Positions 34,713 through 46,411 of a stretch of 64,000 bases of DNA are shown here, piece by piece. A program made the translations under genes and the position numbers. Origin of the DNA: Arthrinium phaeospermum (Eukaryota; Ascomycota; Sordariomycetes; Amphisphaeriales; Apiosporaceae); assembly GCA_006503535.1 (NCBI GenBank), contig QYRS01000006.1, positions 3,286,001 to 3,350,000 on the forward strand, written 5' to 3'. Within the stretch, counting starts at the first letter, position 1; each line of letters opens with the position of its first letter. The notes below the pieces were generated by a model. It saw nothing but the letters and a program-made list of their open reading frames with translations. It was not told the DNA's origin and ran no database searches.

Positions 34713-35603
34713 TTACAGACACACTAGCAAGGCAACAACGTGGAACAGTAGACCGAGCTGAATGACCGAAGCCAAAGAAACTGACGATCCTAACAGACCT
34801 CTAGTTGCTCTACTTGAAACGCCAGCAGAGGCAGAGGCCGCTCCTTCCGCAACACCTGGAGTCTGGGACTCGGTTCCTGTAGGCAAGGAACAGTCGAAAC
34901 GAAGTCAGCTGATAATCCGTTCAAAGCACGCCGGGAAACGCACACGTCGGCAACTAGAGCAGAAGGGTACAAGGAACGGAAATGACTCACCAAAGTTCGG
35001 TATGTGGCTGGGCTCGTAGATCCCGTGGCCGATGCCGATACTACAGTACGCCTCGAAGACGCCCAGGGCCGAGCTAACCGCTTCTTGAGGGGGTGATGGT
35101 TTCATTGCACCCGACACTCCCGGCCCCGCCGTCTTCCTCGCCGCTCCCGCCACGGCAGTAGCAGTAGCCGTGGCGGTCGTCAGACCAGCATCGACCGCGC
35201 GGGCCGCCACCACCATCCGAGTAGCAGAAGAAGACGCAGCAGTAACGACATCAGCGCTGCCGCCGCTGCACTGGGCCGCGATCTCGGTCGAGATGTCCCA
35301 GCGCGCCTTGCGGCGGCTCTCGGTGCAGAAGCAGGCGTACGAGGTCAGGCGGCCGCCGTCGCCGCAGCCCTTGGACATGTCGCGCACGATGGTGCTGATG
35401 GGCGTCAGGGCGCAGGCGGGGAGCTGCCAGTAGCCCGGCGCCTCGTCGAGGTAGACGCGGGTCTTGCGGTCCCAGTTGGGGGGCGTGGTCCAGGGGGAAG
35501 ACGGAGAGGAAGATGGAAAAGGAGAAGTCGGGGGTGGGGGAGTTATGGAAGCGGAAATGGCCATGGCGGCGCTGCGGAGGGTTATGGCAGGTGGTGAAGT
35601 CAT
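34713..35603 (-). CDS. Secreted Cys-rich protein with predicted GPI anchor
   Basis: Exons 35603-34991 and 34876-34713 with a 114-bp intron (GTGAGT donor, GCTGAC branch, CTACAG acceptor; phase 1), 258 residues. After an N-terminal Ser/Thr/Pro-rich part the core has six cysteines in ACALTPISTIVRDMSKGCG, SYACFCTESRR, IAAQCSGG and VFEAYCSIG. This layout recurs in fungal cell-surface proteins and is loosely CFEM-like, but lacks the eight-cysteine CFEM pattern. An Ala/Thr-rich linker separates the fifth and sixth cysteines. Exon 2 supplies a Ser/Ala stretch and a hydrophobic C-terminus (SVIQLGLLFHVVALLVCL), a typical GPI-attachment signal. The N-terminal signal peptide is weak (AITLRSAAMAISASI), so a further 5' exon is possible. 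Function unknown. Confidence 0.65.
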
Positions 35604-36775
35604 GATGGGTTAAGTAGGGGTGAATGATAGGGGTAAGTGTCTGGCGCAGATCCAGTCTGGGTTGGCTTCCGTCAAGTTGGCCGCGTTGCGGCCCTCTTAT
35701 GTCTCATGAGGCTGGGCTGGGGCGGCCTCAATTGATTTGCGATACAGGTCTACTAGAACAAAACGGTGCCGATACGAGCCATCGACATTGAGGTCTGAAG
35801 CCGCGACGTCTGTCTAAGCTTATCCAGTATTTCCCCTGTCGCGCCATGCTGCCCATTTTGCGCTCCGATGGAAGACTGCTGCTTACACACTCCACTGCTT
35901 AGGTAAAGCTTTTCCAAAGGCCAGCCATTTCTTTTCGAGACTTGTTACTGAAAGCTGCAGTCTTACACCCCTTTTTGAGGACCCGACTTGTTCCTCCTTT
36001 GGCCCCCAAGCTCCCAAGTTACGTTCGTTTTCAGCTCTAGCGCTCAGGGTCCAGGGCTGACCATTACAGGACAGGGCCTAAGCACTTTAATCCCCCGCAC
36101 TCTATTGGTCGATTAGCGCGCAAGACGCCGTTTTGTTCGGTGCTTACAGAGCCCAATCCAGCTGCGCTTCGCAATCACCGTTAAGATTAGAAGCTGCTTA
36201 GGTTACAGCGGCTGCACCAACAATTGAAGTTTTCCCAGAGGTCCTTCAGTATTAACATTAAGTAATTGCCATAGCACAAATACTTTACACACTGCATGCT
36301 CGGTATTCTCAGGGCGGATGATCGCCAATCGAACGTAGAAGATATTAAATATGCGAATATTACGAGACATTCGAGCAAGTGCTCGTATCTCATGTTTGGC
36401 CAATTGAATCTGCGTCACGGACTGTTCCCACTCTCACTTGAGCTAGCAAGCCCTGGGGAAAGCTTGATTGTTGGACAACGGCATCCCCTGGGCTGGCCTC
36501 TTGAGCTACAAAGGCTGACAAAGAACCAGTCTACTCATCCTGACACGGCTCTGAAATCAATATGCGTGGCCTCGCTCCATCAGGAGTCTATTGGGGATGG
36601 AGGTGATAGCGACTCGTATGTCGATATATGTCTGAAAATAGGTTATTATATGTCACGGGTATGGGCATGAAAGGAAACATATATCATACCCCTACTCTGG
36701 CACCATCAGTATGCAATCTTTGGACTTGGAGCAACTATCATCAAACACTTTCATTCATGTACACTAAATGCAGCA
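35604..36775. other. Divergent promoter region
   Basis: Between the GPI protein (-) and the DUF3176 gene (+). A 124-codon frame at 36296-36670 begins with ATG but has no domain and weak codon bias; it is left uncalled. Confidence 0.5.
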
Positions 36776-38962
36776 ATGGTGCATCCCGCAGATGAAGAGC
36801 CAGCGCACCAAGTGCGACCTGGTATCACGCCAGTGAACTCTGGGTTCAGCGATACGAGTGCTACGACCCTCATCGGCGACGAAGATGAGGTTGGCGCTAA
36901 GGACAAAAGCACGGCAGCCCAACCAAATAATAACAAGACCGGGGCGAGAGAGCATGCGCTCGACAGGGAATCTATCCGCCATGCCTCGCCCAAACTGCGA
37001 CTGTGGCGGCAGATACGCCCAGGGTTGCGTCTCACATTCCATCCCGTCGCGCTATACAAGATGGGCTGTCACCTGTGGCATGTTCTTCAAGACTACTGGT
37101 GGCTCTGGGAACTGGCGACTATGTCCGTCAGTTTCGCGTCCATGGCGGCCGTCATTGTGACTTTGGCAGTCGAGGACGGGAAGCCACTGGACGATTGGAG
37201 CTTGCCGGTTCAGCCCAACTCCCTGATCTCCATCTTCATCACGCTTTCCAAGTCGGCAATGATGACGTGCATCACCGGCGCCATCGCGCAGTCTATGTGG
37301 ATGCAGTTTGAGCAGAAGTTGACGCCACTCATGCGGGTGGAGGAGATACAAGAGGCCGGGCGCGGGCCCTGGGGGTCGATCAAGCTTCTCACTGCCACGG
37401 TGAAGGGGAAGCGCTTCAACCTCATCGCCATAGTCGGCGCGGTCATCACCGTCGCCACGCTTGCCCTCGACCCCTTTGTCCAGCAGGTCATGTCCTTCCC
37501 CAGCCGGACCGTCCCGGCCCCAGACGGCAAGGCCGTCTTCCGGTCCACGCAGACCTGGCGAGATCTGGACACCATCTCCGTTCAGGGGGCGATGCTCGGC
37601 GGCATCTACCGCAACCCGCAGATCACCAACTACACGTGCACTAAGTCGTCCTGCAGCTGGCCCACTATCACCACGTTGGGTGTTTGCAACACATGCAAGG
37701 ACCTGACCTCCCAGGCCGACGTCAAGTGCTCCACCCACCCAGGGCCAATGACTCCAGCCAAGTCCGACGCATGGTCATTCGAGACCACCAGCTGCAACTA
37801 CACGGTGGGCGGAAACATGACCATACCCATCCACATGCAGACGATGTCGTTCCCAGGAGCCGCGGACGGGGAGCCGGGGGAGCACTCCAGCCAGTGGACC
37901 GAAATCAAGCTGCTCCCCCAGCAGGGCTACCAGAACTACTCGGCCAAGAACACGCTCGGGGCCATGATCTCGCCCGATGTCAACTACTGGTTCACCACCG
38001 TGCTGTCCTACTCGACCTTCTTCGACTCGCGCACCCGCCCCTTACCGAAAGTAACCCCGGTCCTCCTCGCGCCGCAGATCACGGGCTGCGGCCTGCACCC
38101 CTGCGGCCAGGTGTGGAGCGAGCCCAGCGTCGCGAACGGGACCATGGCCCACGGCGGCGTGCCGAGCTCGTCGGCGCCGCTGCGGCTCCAGTTCAACGAC
38201 GCCGGGTTGGACCGGTTCTTCGTCGCGCCGAATCGGTCTGACTACAGCGATGTGCTGCAGGTCGTCAACAACAAGGAAGGGGGCGGCGAGCCATTCCCGG
38301 GGAACGGCACCTTCACTGTCAGCCGCGCCGTCGCCAATAACCTCACGGACTTGATGACGCAGATGTACCGCGCCACGTCTCTGGCCGGCAACGAGAACTT
38401 CGGCGACGCCTTCCCCGACGTCGCGGAGGGGATGTACGGCCTCACCGACGCGCTGTTCGACGTCAATGTCGAGGATAAGGCGGCCGCTGCTGCCGCTGGT
38501 AGTAGTGGTGGTGGCGGTGTCGCGGCGAGATCGCCCGTCGCTTCGTTTGCCCGGGCGGCGCGCGGGTTATCCGAGTACGTGCGCAATACCAATAACCTCG
38601 ACAGCACGGGTGAGGGCACTTCTGAAGAAGAACGGGGGGAGTGGATGGGCAAGGCGTGGCGTCAGGAGACGTACATCGAGGTGCGTTGGGTGTTCCTGAC
38701 GTTGCCGCTGGTGGTCCTGGTCGCGACCTTGGCGCTGCTGTGCGTGGCGGTCTGGCGTAGCTGGGGCAAGGGGGCTCGGGTGTGGAAGTCGAGCAGTTTG
38801 GCGCTGTTGTTCCACGACGTCTATGTGGAGATGGCGGCATCAGCAGTAGTGGCAGAAACAGACGGTTTAAGGGATCAGAACGGGAAGCTGAAGCGACAGC
38901 AGGGGGAAAGGAGACGGGAGCGAGAAGATGGTGCTTCGAGGCGGACTCGGTCAAGAGTATGA
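36776..38962 (+). CDS. DUF3176 family membrane protein
   Basis: Single exon, 728 residues. A polar N-terminus (about 75 residues) is followed by DYWWLWELATMSVSFASMAA and further membrane segments near residues 150-172 and 218-240 (FNLIAIVGAVITVATLALDP). A long extracellular-type domain follows, with paired cysteines and many N-glycosylation sites (NYTCTKSSCSWP, GVCNTCKDL, CNYTVGGNMT, GCGLHPCGQVW). It ends in a strong C-terminal membrane helix (WVFLTLPLVVLVATLALLCVAVW) and a cytosolic tail. This topology and the WKSSSLALLFH sequence after the last helix are those of the fungus-specific DUF3176 family, whose function is unknown. The tail becomes a basic low-complexity stretch (RRREREDGASRRTRSRV), while another frame just downstream looks like the family's usual end, suggesting a recent frameshift. 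Confidence 0.85.
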   Translation: MVHPADEEPAHQVRPGITPVNSGFSDTSATTLIGDEDEVGAKDKSTAAQPNNNKTGAREHALDRESIRHASPKLRLWRQIRPGLRLTFHPVALYKMGCHLWHVLQDYWWLWELATMSVSFASMAAVIVTLAVEDGKPLDDWSLPVQPNSLISIFITLSKSAMMTCITGAIAQSMWMQFEQKLTPLMRVEEIQEAGRGPWGSIKLLTATVKGKRFNLIAIVGAVITVATLALDPFVQQVMSFPSRTVPAPDGKAVFRSTQTWRDLDTISVQGAMLGGIYRNPQITNYTCTKSSCSWPTITTLGVCNTCKDLTSQADVKCSTHPGPMTPAKSDAWSFETTSCNYTVGGNMTIPIHMQTMSFPGAADGEPGEHSSQWTEIKLLPQQGYQNYSAKNTLGAMISPDVNYWFTTVLSYSTFFDSRTRPLPKVTPVLLAPQITGCGLHPCGQVWSEPSVANGTMAHGGVPSSSAPLRLQFNDAGLDRFFVAPNRSDYSDVLQVVNNKEGGGEPFPGNGTFTVSRAVANNLTDLMTQMYRATSLAGNENFGDAFPDVAEGMYGLTDALFDVNVEDKAAAAAAGSSGGGGVAARSPVASFARAARGLSEYVRNTNNLDSTGEGTSEEERGEWMGKAWRQETYIEVRWVFLTLPLVVLVATLALLCVAVWRSWGKGARVWKSSSLALLFHDVYVEMAASAVVAETDGLRDQNGKLKRQQGERRREREDGASRRTRSRV

Positions 38963-39372
38963 ATGAGATGGCAGAGGAAATGAAGGCTAGGCTCGCGACG
39001 GACGATCATAGGCTCAGGTTCGTTGTTGTGGGGTGAAGGGACGTTCGCGAGGTGGATGATCGTTATGGTTCTGTGCTTTCATCCAGGCTGGCGTGGTACT
39101 AACCCAAGGTGTAGAGTGGGGAACGTTCCAATCGGAGTTGTGTATAGTTCAATAATACCACCGTAACCATGCAAAGGATATGCAGCAATGCCTATTGAAG
39201 CCCCGCCATTGTCACTATTACCCAACGATGATGCGGGAAGGACTCGTTGCACTGCTGGGAGCTTGTCTGACTATAAAGCCAGCCTTAGCCTGGGTCACAT
39301 CTACTCCATTGACCCCAATCTCTGTCTGTGCATTCCATTATCATTTCCTTGGTGGACAGACAAGACATTGCA
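38963..39372. other. Spacer with possible displaced C-terminus of the DUF3176 gene
   Basis: Frame 38957-39036 encodes MNEMAEEMKARLATDDHRLR, resembling the end of DUF3176 proteins but in a different frame from the gene. The rest is promoter-type sequence of the chitin synthase relic. Confidence 0.4.
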
Positions 39373-41974
39373 ATGCCGGAGCTGGAGGCCAATAGCCAGC
39401 CAGGCCAAGTACGAGTTGAGACTGGCGTCGATCTAGATCCAGTATACGGCATCGTGTATGATACTTCATTGCCGGAAGCTAACGGTGTCGGCCATCGATA
39501 CCATAGTGTCAGGAGGGCCAGACCGGCGAAAGATGCCGGGCGCAGTATTGAGTATCCGGTGCCTAGTCCGATCAGGAACGCCATTATGGCCGAATACAGG
39601 GATACTGACGAAATTGGGGAATTCACAAATATGCGATGTGAGTTGCCGCTGTGGCAAGCCTGGGCTTCCCCCTTGGTTACCAGCTAATGATATTACTACA
39701 GACACACCGGCGACCTGTGACCCCAATAACTTCACATCGAGGAACGGATACAGCCTGAGGCCTCGCATCTTGAAACGGCATACACAGCTTCTTGTCTGTG
39801 TGACCTGTTTCAACGAGGATAAGTGGCTGTTTGCCAGGTCGTACGACAGCATAATGAAGAATGCGCGAGACATAATCAAGAAGCGTAACTTGCTGAACCG
39901 GCGTGGACCAGCATGGACAAAGATTGTGCTCTGCCTCGCCATCGATGGCCTGAATGCGTGCGATCAGGGCGTCTTGGATGTGTTGCTACGGTGGGGGTTT
40001 ATCAGCACGGAGTCCTCGAGGAAGCCGTAGACGGTAGGGACACACAGGCGCACATTGTAAGTTGCGACTTACTCGCCGATTGCAACTTTCTGCTGATACG
40101 TTGAAAGTTTGAATACACCACTCAGCTCTCGGTGGATCCTAACCACCAGCTTCTACGGCCCATGAATGGCGAACACCACAGTACCCTTCCACCAGTCCAG
40201 ATCATCCTTTGCCTCAAGGCCCAGAACAACGGTAAGATCAACTCCCACCGATGGTTCCTGAATGCCTTCGGGCGCATCTTGAACCCCGAGATGGTTGTTC
40301 ATGTGGTTACGGGAACCTTGATCGATCCCAACTCTCTTCTCGAGCTTTGGAACGCGTTCTACAACAACCCAGACCTAGGCGGTGCCTGTGGGCTTATCAG
40401 ACCCTACCTGGGAGCCCGGAAGGAATTGCTTCTCAGCCCGTTGGTGGCGTCCCAGAACTTCGAATACAAGATAGCCTGTCAACTGGAGCGAGCGCTGGAA
40501 TCAACCACCGGCTACCTGTCGGTTCTCCCAGGAGCATTCTCTGCCTATAGATACAAAGCCATCAAGGGCAGGCCGCTAGAATCCTACTTCCAGGGGGACC
40601 CCACGCTGGCAGGAGTCCTGGGGAAAAGGGGCACTTTCACCAGCGTCTGGAAGATGAACCGGTTCCTGGCCGACGATCGAATCCTCTCTTTTGAGATTTG
40701 CATCAAGGCGGGCCAGAAATGGCACACGCGGCGGGGAGACGGATTGTCCCGAATCGACCATCGACTTCATCAACCAACGCCGGCGATGGCTGAACGGCTC
40801 CCTGTCTGCCTTGCTCTACAGCCTCCGTATGTCGTGGCGGCTCTTTTACTCCGGACACAACATACTCCGGATGACGGCCCTGTTTGTGCAGATGCTCTAC
40901 AATCTGTTGGCATTGCTGATTGCATGGTTCTCGCTGGCAGGCTATCTGTTGACGACGTTTGTCATCAACGATGTCACTGGAGACCCACCAAGAGACAGCG
41001 GTGCCTCGAGGTTTCCCTTTGGCGCCGCCACGCCCATAGTAAACGCGATCATACAGGTTGTGTACATTGCGCTCATGGTGCTCCAGTTCATTTTCGCGGT
41101 AGGCGGCCGACCTAGGAGCCACCATGTCGCCTACATCGTCTCGTTCACCATCTTTGCCTTCATCCAGTGCTACCTGCTCGTCAACCTAATCTACCTCACC
41201 AAGCGGCTGGTCGACCTTAAGACAAGTCCGGACGCAACGGGCTCTTATGCTTATATCGGCGAGTACTACAGCGACCTGGGCGAGCTGACGTTTCTGGTGA
41301 CGGCCGTGGCAACCTTTGGTATCTACATCGCAGCGGGGGTCATCTGCTTCGACCCCTGGCACCTCTTTCACATCTGGGCCCCGTACCTGTTCATCTCTTC
41401 TTCGTACACCAACATACTGAAAGCGTACGCCCTCAGCAACATCCAAGACGCATCATGGGGACTGAAGGCCGGCAAGAAGCCCGTTGATATTGCGCTCTTC
41501 CCTGGTGCAAACAACCGGATATCCGGGCCTTATAATGGGGATGCGGTCGAGTCTGACACCAGTAACCCGCAGGATGATATCGACATCATCTTCGAAGCCA
41601 CGGTCAAACGCGCCTTGCAACCCTACAAAGCGCCCTCCGGAAGAGGAGATGATGTAGCCCCTCATAAGAACAACGGCAATGGCAGCAGCAGTGATGACGA
41701 TGCCAGCGACGTACTAGTAGACCGTGAGGGCGCCTTCCTGAAAGTGCGCACGATCCTGATCGCGTCCCACCTCTTCTCCAACTTCTTCCTCTGCATCCTG
41801 GTCATGAACGACGCGCTCAAGCCGCTGTGGTGGCTCGGCGACGCGTACTGGCACAAGATCTTGTTCTTTCGGCTCTGGATGTGGGGGAACTCGGTACTGC
41901 TGGGGCTGCAGTTCGTCGGGTGCCTGTACCAGCGGTTGGTGAGCGTGGTTAGGTACTTTTATTACGTGGGGTGA
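39373..41974 (+). pseudogene. Broken class III chitin synthase paralogue
   Basis: Homology is continuous with class III chitin synthases over three exons: 39373-39637, 39702-40056 and 40108-41974. Blocks seen are NMR/YTPATCDPNNFTSRNGY across intron 1, [41 protein letters not shown] across the 51-bp intron 2, [63 protein letters not shown] and seven or so membrane helices to the end. Two lesions break the frame: about one base missing near 39982 (VLDVL then ATVGVYQHG in another frame), and near 40730 a gap of about 17 bp between KAGQKWHT and GETDCPES. In addition the catalytic LLDAGT motif is replaced by HVVTGT, losing the essential Asp. The N-terminus is also short for the class. Inactive gene most likely; assembly error cannot explain the lost Asp. 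Confidence 0.85.
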
Positions 41975-42345
41975 TGCGATCGGGTGGCGAGACCCATGTC
42001 CATTTTTTCCCGATGGTGCAAAGCCAAGACCTTGCCTGCTTTGATCAGGCTCTGGCACTGCATGAAAATATATTAAGCTGGACGGTGGCTGCTTATGTGC
42101 ATTGCTGATCAATTCAACGCTAACGCTTTCTGAGCCGCCCCCAATATCGTGGGGAAATCATTGGATGATGAACCATGATTGTTGCAGCCTTTGACGTTGT
42201 GCAACATGTGATCTAAAATTAGGAAGGAAAGGGGCCGACCAGGCAGGCTGTCTTTCGCCTTAGAGAAGGATTATAAAGACACATTTTACTCTACATTTTC
42301 TCATTATTCCCGACTTTCCATGAGAATGTGACTACATATCTTGAT
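41975..42345. other. Spacer and promoter of the CorA-like gene
   Basis: 370 bp without a gene; contains an ATTATAAAGAC TATA-like element about 75 bp upstream of the ATG at 42346. Confidence 0.5.
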
Positions 42346-44870
42346 ATGGGCGACAACATTCCACTTGTCGCGCTGCGACAGCGCAGTCCAACTTTGGAAT
42401 CTGGAGGCGACAGGCATCAACGCTTCTCCCAGCAAGAATCCAACTCCAGCAAAGATCATTCACGCGACAGGATACAAGTTCTATTGGCCAGGAGCCTGTT
42501 GACGAGCTCTGACGCTAAGTCGTCTGCTCGCATCCGGCTTCTGCGACGGGACTATGCCCGAATCAAAGATCACAACGCCGAGGAGCGCCGAAAAAAGAAG
42601 TCTCCGAAGAAATCTATGTTGTCCAAACCGCCATCCGAGACTGATGAAAGATCGTCGTGCGATAAGTTGTTTTCGTACTGGCTCTTTGCCACGCCCGGAA
42701 GTTTGGCAGGTGCGTATCACTTTCGACGACTTCATGGCAGTGGCCGCTGGCGGTATCATAACCTTGATTCGCCATAACCTTGATTCACCATAACCTTGAT
42801 TCTCCGTAGCTGACCGGTAGTTTAGATAATCAGAATGTGGCAACACGAGTCCAAACTAAAGACTCGTTCTCCGATTGGGCCTGCCGCATCGCAGCCAACT
42901 TGGAAACGCAGCAGAATGACACCCTCCAGCTTGTGTAAGTACATCTATACGAGCGTTGTGGACTTGACTGATGGCCAACAGGTCAATGGCCGAGTCGCCG
43001 GAGCCGGAATTAACAAAATTCCTGTTTTCCTCCTGGCACTACTTTATCGCGACAGTCTTTGGACGCCTGGGATCACTCTATTCCCTCCCGATTCGGATAT
43101 TACTGGCCACCGTATCTCACTACTGGGGAATCGAGATGGTGCCTGGGTCAGTCGCGTCAAATGTTTTGGATCCCGCTTCCTTTATCCGCCCAAAACCCCT
43201 CAGCCCACCCTCGATGAGACCTACGAAAGAGTCAGAAGACCATCGCACGTCTTCTTCAAAGGTCATCTGGGGCGAAGGCAGCACCCGACCAGGCAATCTT
43301 GACCCTTTACGTGGCGATCATGAGATACTTCTGACTTGGAGACGGCATGTCACTAGGTTCGATTCAGATCTGGCAGTTTACATATGGGAATACCATAAGT
43401 CAACCCCAGAGGTGGAATACGCTAAGATCGTACTCCGCCCCGAGAACGTCATCCATCAACAACTGCGGCTCCTCATCTCTTTTCGGTCCTCTCGTAGCAA
43501 CGAACAATTCATCGACATGCGCAACTCCACCACGAACAAAGCTTTATTAGGCCACCTTGGTGCTGCTGCAGTCGATCACATCAGCTGGTCACCCATTTAC
43601 GAAGCCTTGGTCTCGATATGTGTAGTCATTGAACTGATGATTGCAGACACGACAAAGTTTCTAGATGCATGTCATGACGAGGTTTCTCGAATGGTCAGTA
43701 TTTTATTGTGGTCTTACTATGGCTTTCGTTTCAATACTAATACCGTGGAAGAATCTACTTGGTCGCCAAAGTCCATCGACCAGTAAGATGAGATTCCTAA
43801 TGCACCTGGAGGACTGTCGCAAAATGAGCCATCATGGTACACGGCACGGTCTCGAAGTACTTGGCTCCCTAGGCAAGTGGGCCCAAGAGAGACAGCTCGA
43901 ACCAAATTGTCAGCAAAGACTGGACACTTTGGAGACGGATCTGAGATATCTTGATGAAGAGCTCGAGAAACTGGGAACCAACATCCGAAGCGACATGGAA
44001 ATGCTTCGGCAGCATTTCCAACTCTCTTCCGACATGACAGGGTTCCGATTGACCCTTTTGGCAGGCATCTTCCTGCCCCTCTCGTTTACCACGAGTATCT
44101 TCGGCATGAACATCAATAGTACGACCCCAGAAGGGTTTGAGGGCTTTTCCAATTTCACCAGAGATACTTTGGGCAACTTAACAGACGAAACAATACGAAA
44201 TTCGTCCCAAGCTCTCGTCTCGTCCGTCACGACAAGTGGCCCCCTGACTTACGACTGGACAACATTCGCATTAACATCGCTCTGCGTCCTGGCCACGCTC
44301 CCTTTGACCCTCACGATTGGGTGGATTGTGAGGAACTTCGTGGTACTCTCGGCCAAGTACCTCATCTACTGGAGGATGGCTCTGATCATACTGGGCGTGC
44401 CTTTCGCCCTGGTTAGCATGTTTGGCTCTTTCGCTTACCACCAAATATACCTATACACCGAAAAGCTTTGGGCTGACTACTATCGCGGGTCTCAAAATGA
44501 AGCGGACGCTGATTATTATTACGATGCGTACTCGAAGTACTCAATCGCTAGTTTCGCCATCGTCTGTGCATCTTGGGGATGCAATGGGATCTTGATTCTC
44601 TGTCTCTTTGGCAGGACATATCGTGCTTGGAATACGAAGCACAGGCGTGCCTTCTGGTCAATAGTGACTTTGGCTACTGCAGCTTGCTTTTCCGTGGAGG
44701 TGTATGAGATTATCACAGCGAGAGGGAAAACTACAAATTTCCCTCTGATGATCATACCCTGGACGCTTATCGGGCTAGGGTACTTGATGCCCTGGTTAGC
44801 AAACCGGCGGCGAGAGTCCATCTATCTCGCAAACCTGAAGCGCGGCACTTTGGAGGTTGAAAATTTATAA
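42346..44870 (+). CDS. CorA-like membrane protein with FGMN motif
   Basis: Four exons: 42346-42709, 42826-42934, 42982-43693 and 43752-44870 (introns 116, 47 and 58 bp; phases 1, 2, 0), 767 residues. The first 400 residues are soluble, with WGIEMVPGSVASNVLDP and a domain containing VYIWEYHKSTPEVEY. A long helix (QRLDTLETDLRYLDEELEKL) leads to SDMTGFRLTLLAGIFLPLSF and TSIFGMNINS, the GMN signature and pore-helix region of CorA/MIT divalent-cation transporters. Unlike classical CorA (two helices), several more hydrophobic segments follow (LTSLCVLATLPLTLTIGW, MALIILGVPFALVSMFGS, SIASFAIVCASWGCNGILIL, FPLMIIPWTLIGLGYLMPW). Predicted role: Mg2+ or related cation transport, or a regulator derived from it. 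The first intron contains three tandem copies of a 16-bp unit. Confidence 0.75.
42757..42804. repeat. Three tandem copies of a 16-bp unit within an intron
   Basis: CATAACCTTGATTCGC, CATAACCTTGATTCAC and CATAACCTTGATTCTC follow each other without gap in intron 1 of the CorA-like gene; they differ only at the fifteenth base. Confidence 0.9.
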
Positions 44871-45191
44871 AGCCTCAAGACGGTCTGGACAGTTGGCATT
44901 GACACGGCTTCTATGGGATTGGAGGGATAAAAAAGGGGGGCGGCATTTCTTTCAATGAGGTGTTCATCTATTGATTTGCTATCAGACTTTACCGGTTTAT
45001 TTGGTTTTGATATTTAATATATGATTATATTCTTTTTAGGACAAATGCATTGAATAGAAGGTGCTTCAAACATAACAAGCTCTTGCAAGTCGAGATCAGC
45101 AGACTTGTATCTGTCCCTCGCCTCGTACCCATTACTCCGCCCCTTGCTGGCTGGTTGCATGTACAGATCACCGCTAGCGATGCTTGGCGTA
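44871..45191. other. 3' spacer of CorA-like gene up to the transposon
   Basis: No gene seen. The sequence up to 45190 has ordinary base composition and ends in the TA that flanks the mobile element. Confidence 0.6.
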
Positions 45192-45234
45192 AGATCAACC
45201 CCCAGGCTGCTGCCACACCCCGCAGTTGCCACCT
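45192..45234 (+). repeat. Left terminal inverted repeat
   Basis: 43 bp, GC-rich, starting AGATCAACCCCCAGG and ending CCACCT; pairs with 46412-46454 with three mismatches. Confidence 0.85.
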
Positions 45235-46411
45235 TTTTAAAATACGACCTTTCCTTATAAAAAAGCGTATATAAAATCGAATAAAATTAAGATAATTAAA
45301 GTAATTTAAATATTATAAATATAACCGCTTTTACTATAAAAAAAATTTAAAGTTTAATATTTAAATAATTTTATTTAATTTAATATTTTAATTTTAATAT
45401 TTTTATTAAAGAATTTAAATTTAATTATTATAACTATTTTATAAAATAAAATTAAAAATAATTAAAATGTTTATTAATATTAATATTAATAAGAAATAGT
45501 TTATTTAATTTATAAAATTTTAATCGTTATTAAAAGAAATTTATTTATTTTTAAATAAATAAATATTTAAAAACTTATTATATTAAAAACTATTTTTAAA
45601 TTATAAATTCTTTAAAAAATAAAATAAATATACATTTAAAATTCAGTTTATATATTATAAATTTTAATAAAAAAAGATTAAAATATTTAATAAAGTTATT
45701 TAATATATAATTTCTTAAATTTAATATATAAAATATAATATATAGGAATAAAATATAAACAATTTTTATTTAATTAATTAAATAAATTATAATATTTTAT
45801 AATAGTATAATATATAATTCTTATAAATAATATAATTATATTATATTAATACTTTATTATAAAAAGTAATTTCCTTTATTTTATAAAAAATAAAATATTA
45901 TTTTTATAGCTTTTTCTATTAAAAAAAGAACTTTTTTAAAAAATAAAAATAATTTAATAAAGTATAATATTTAATAAAACTTATTATATAAAATATAAGA
46001 TTATAATAATAAATGTTATTTATAAAATATAAAAAGTATTTAATTTAATTTTATATATTAATTAAAAGGAGGTATTTAATATAAAATTTAATATTTAATT
46101 AAATAAATTAAAATATATTATACTTTTAATTTTATAATTAAATTTAATATATTAAATAACGTTTTTTAAGTTAAAAAATAAAGTTATAAATATTTATTTA
46201 ATATTTTAAAAACTAAAAATATAAATTTCTTATATACTTTTAAACTTTAATATAAACCGTAATTATTTAATTTAATTTTTAAAATAATTATTAATTAAAA
46301 CTTTATTTAAATCGCCTTTTAAATTAATTTACATTTAATTTACATCATTTTATTTAAAATTTATATTTCAAAATAAAAAGGTAGAGAAATCGGCGATTTA
46401 GGTGTAAAATG

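Noticed and set aside
36296..36670. 124-codon plus frame upstream of the DUF3176 gene
   Set aside because: Starts with ATG but has no domain, low G/C at third positions and lies in an evident promoter region.
31156..36776. Secondary-metabolite cluster around the P450
   Set aside because: No terpene synthase, PKS, NRPS, transporter or pathway regulator lies next to it; neighbours are secreted and membrane proteins.
45260..46380. A/T-only block as a centromere fragment or mitochondrial insertion
   Set aside because: It is precisely enclosed by matching terminal inverted repeats with TA flanks, which identifies a transposable element.
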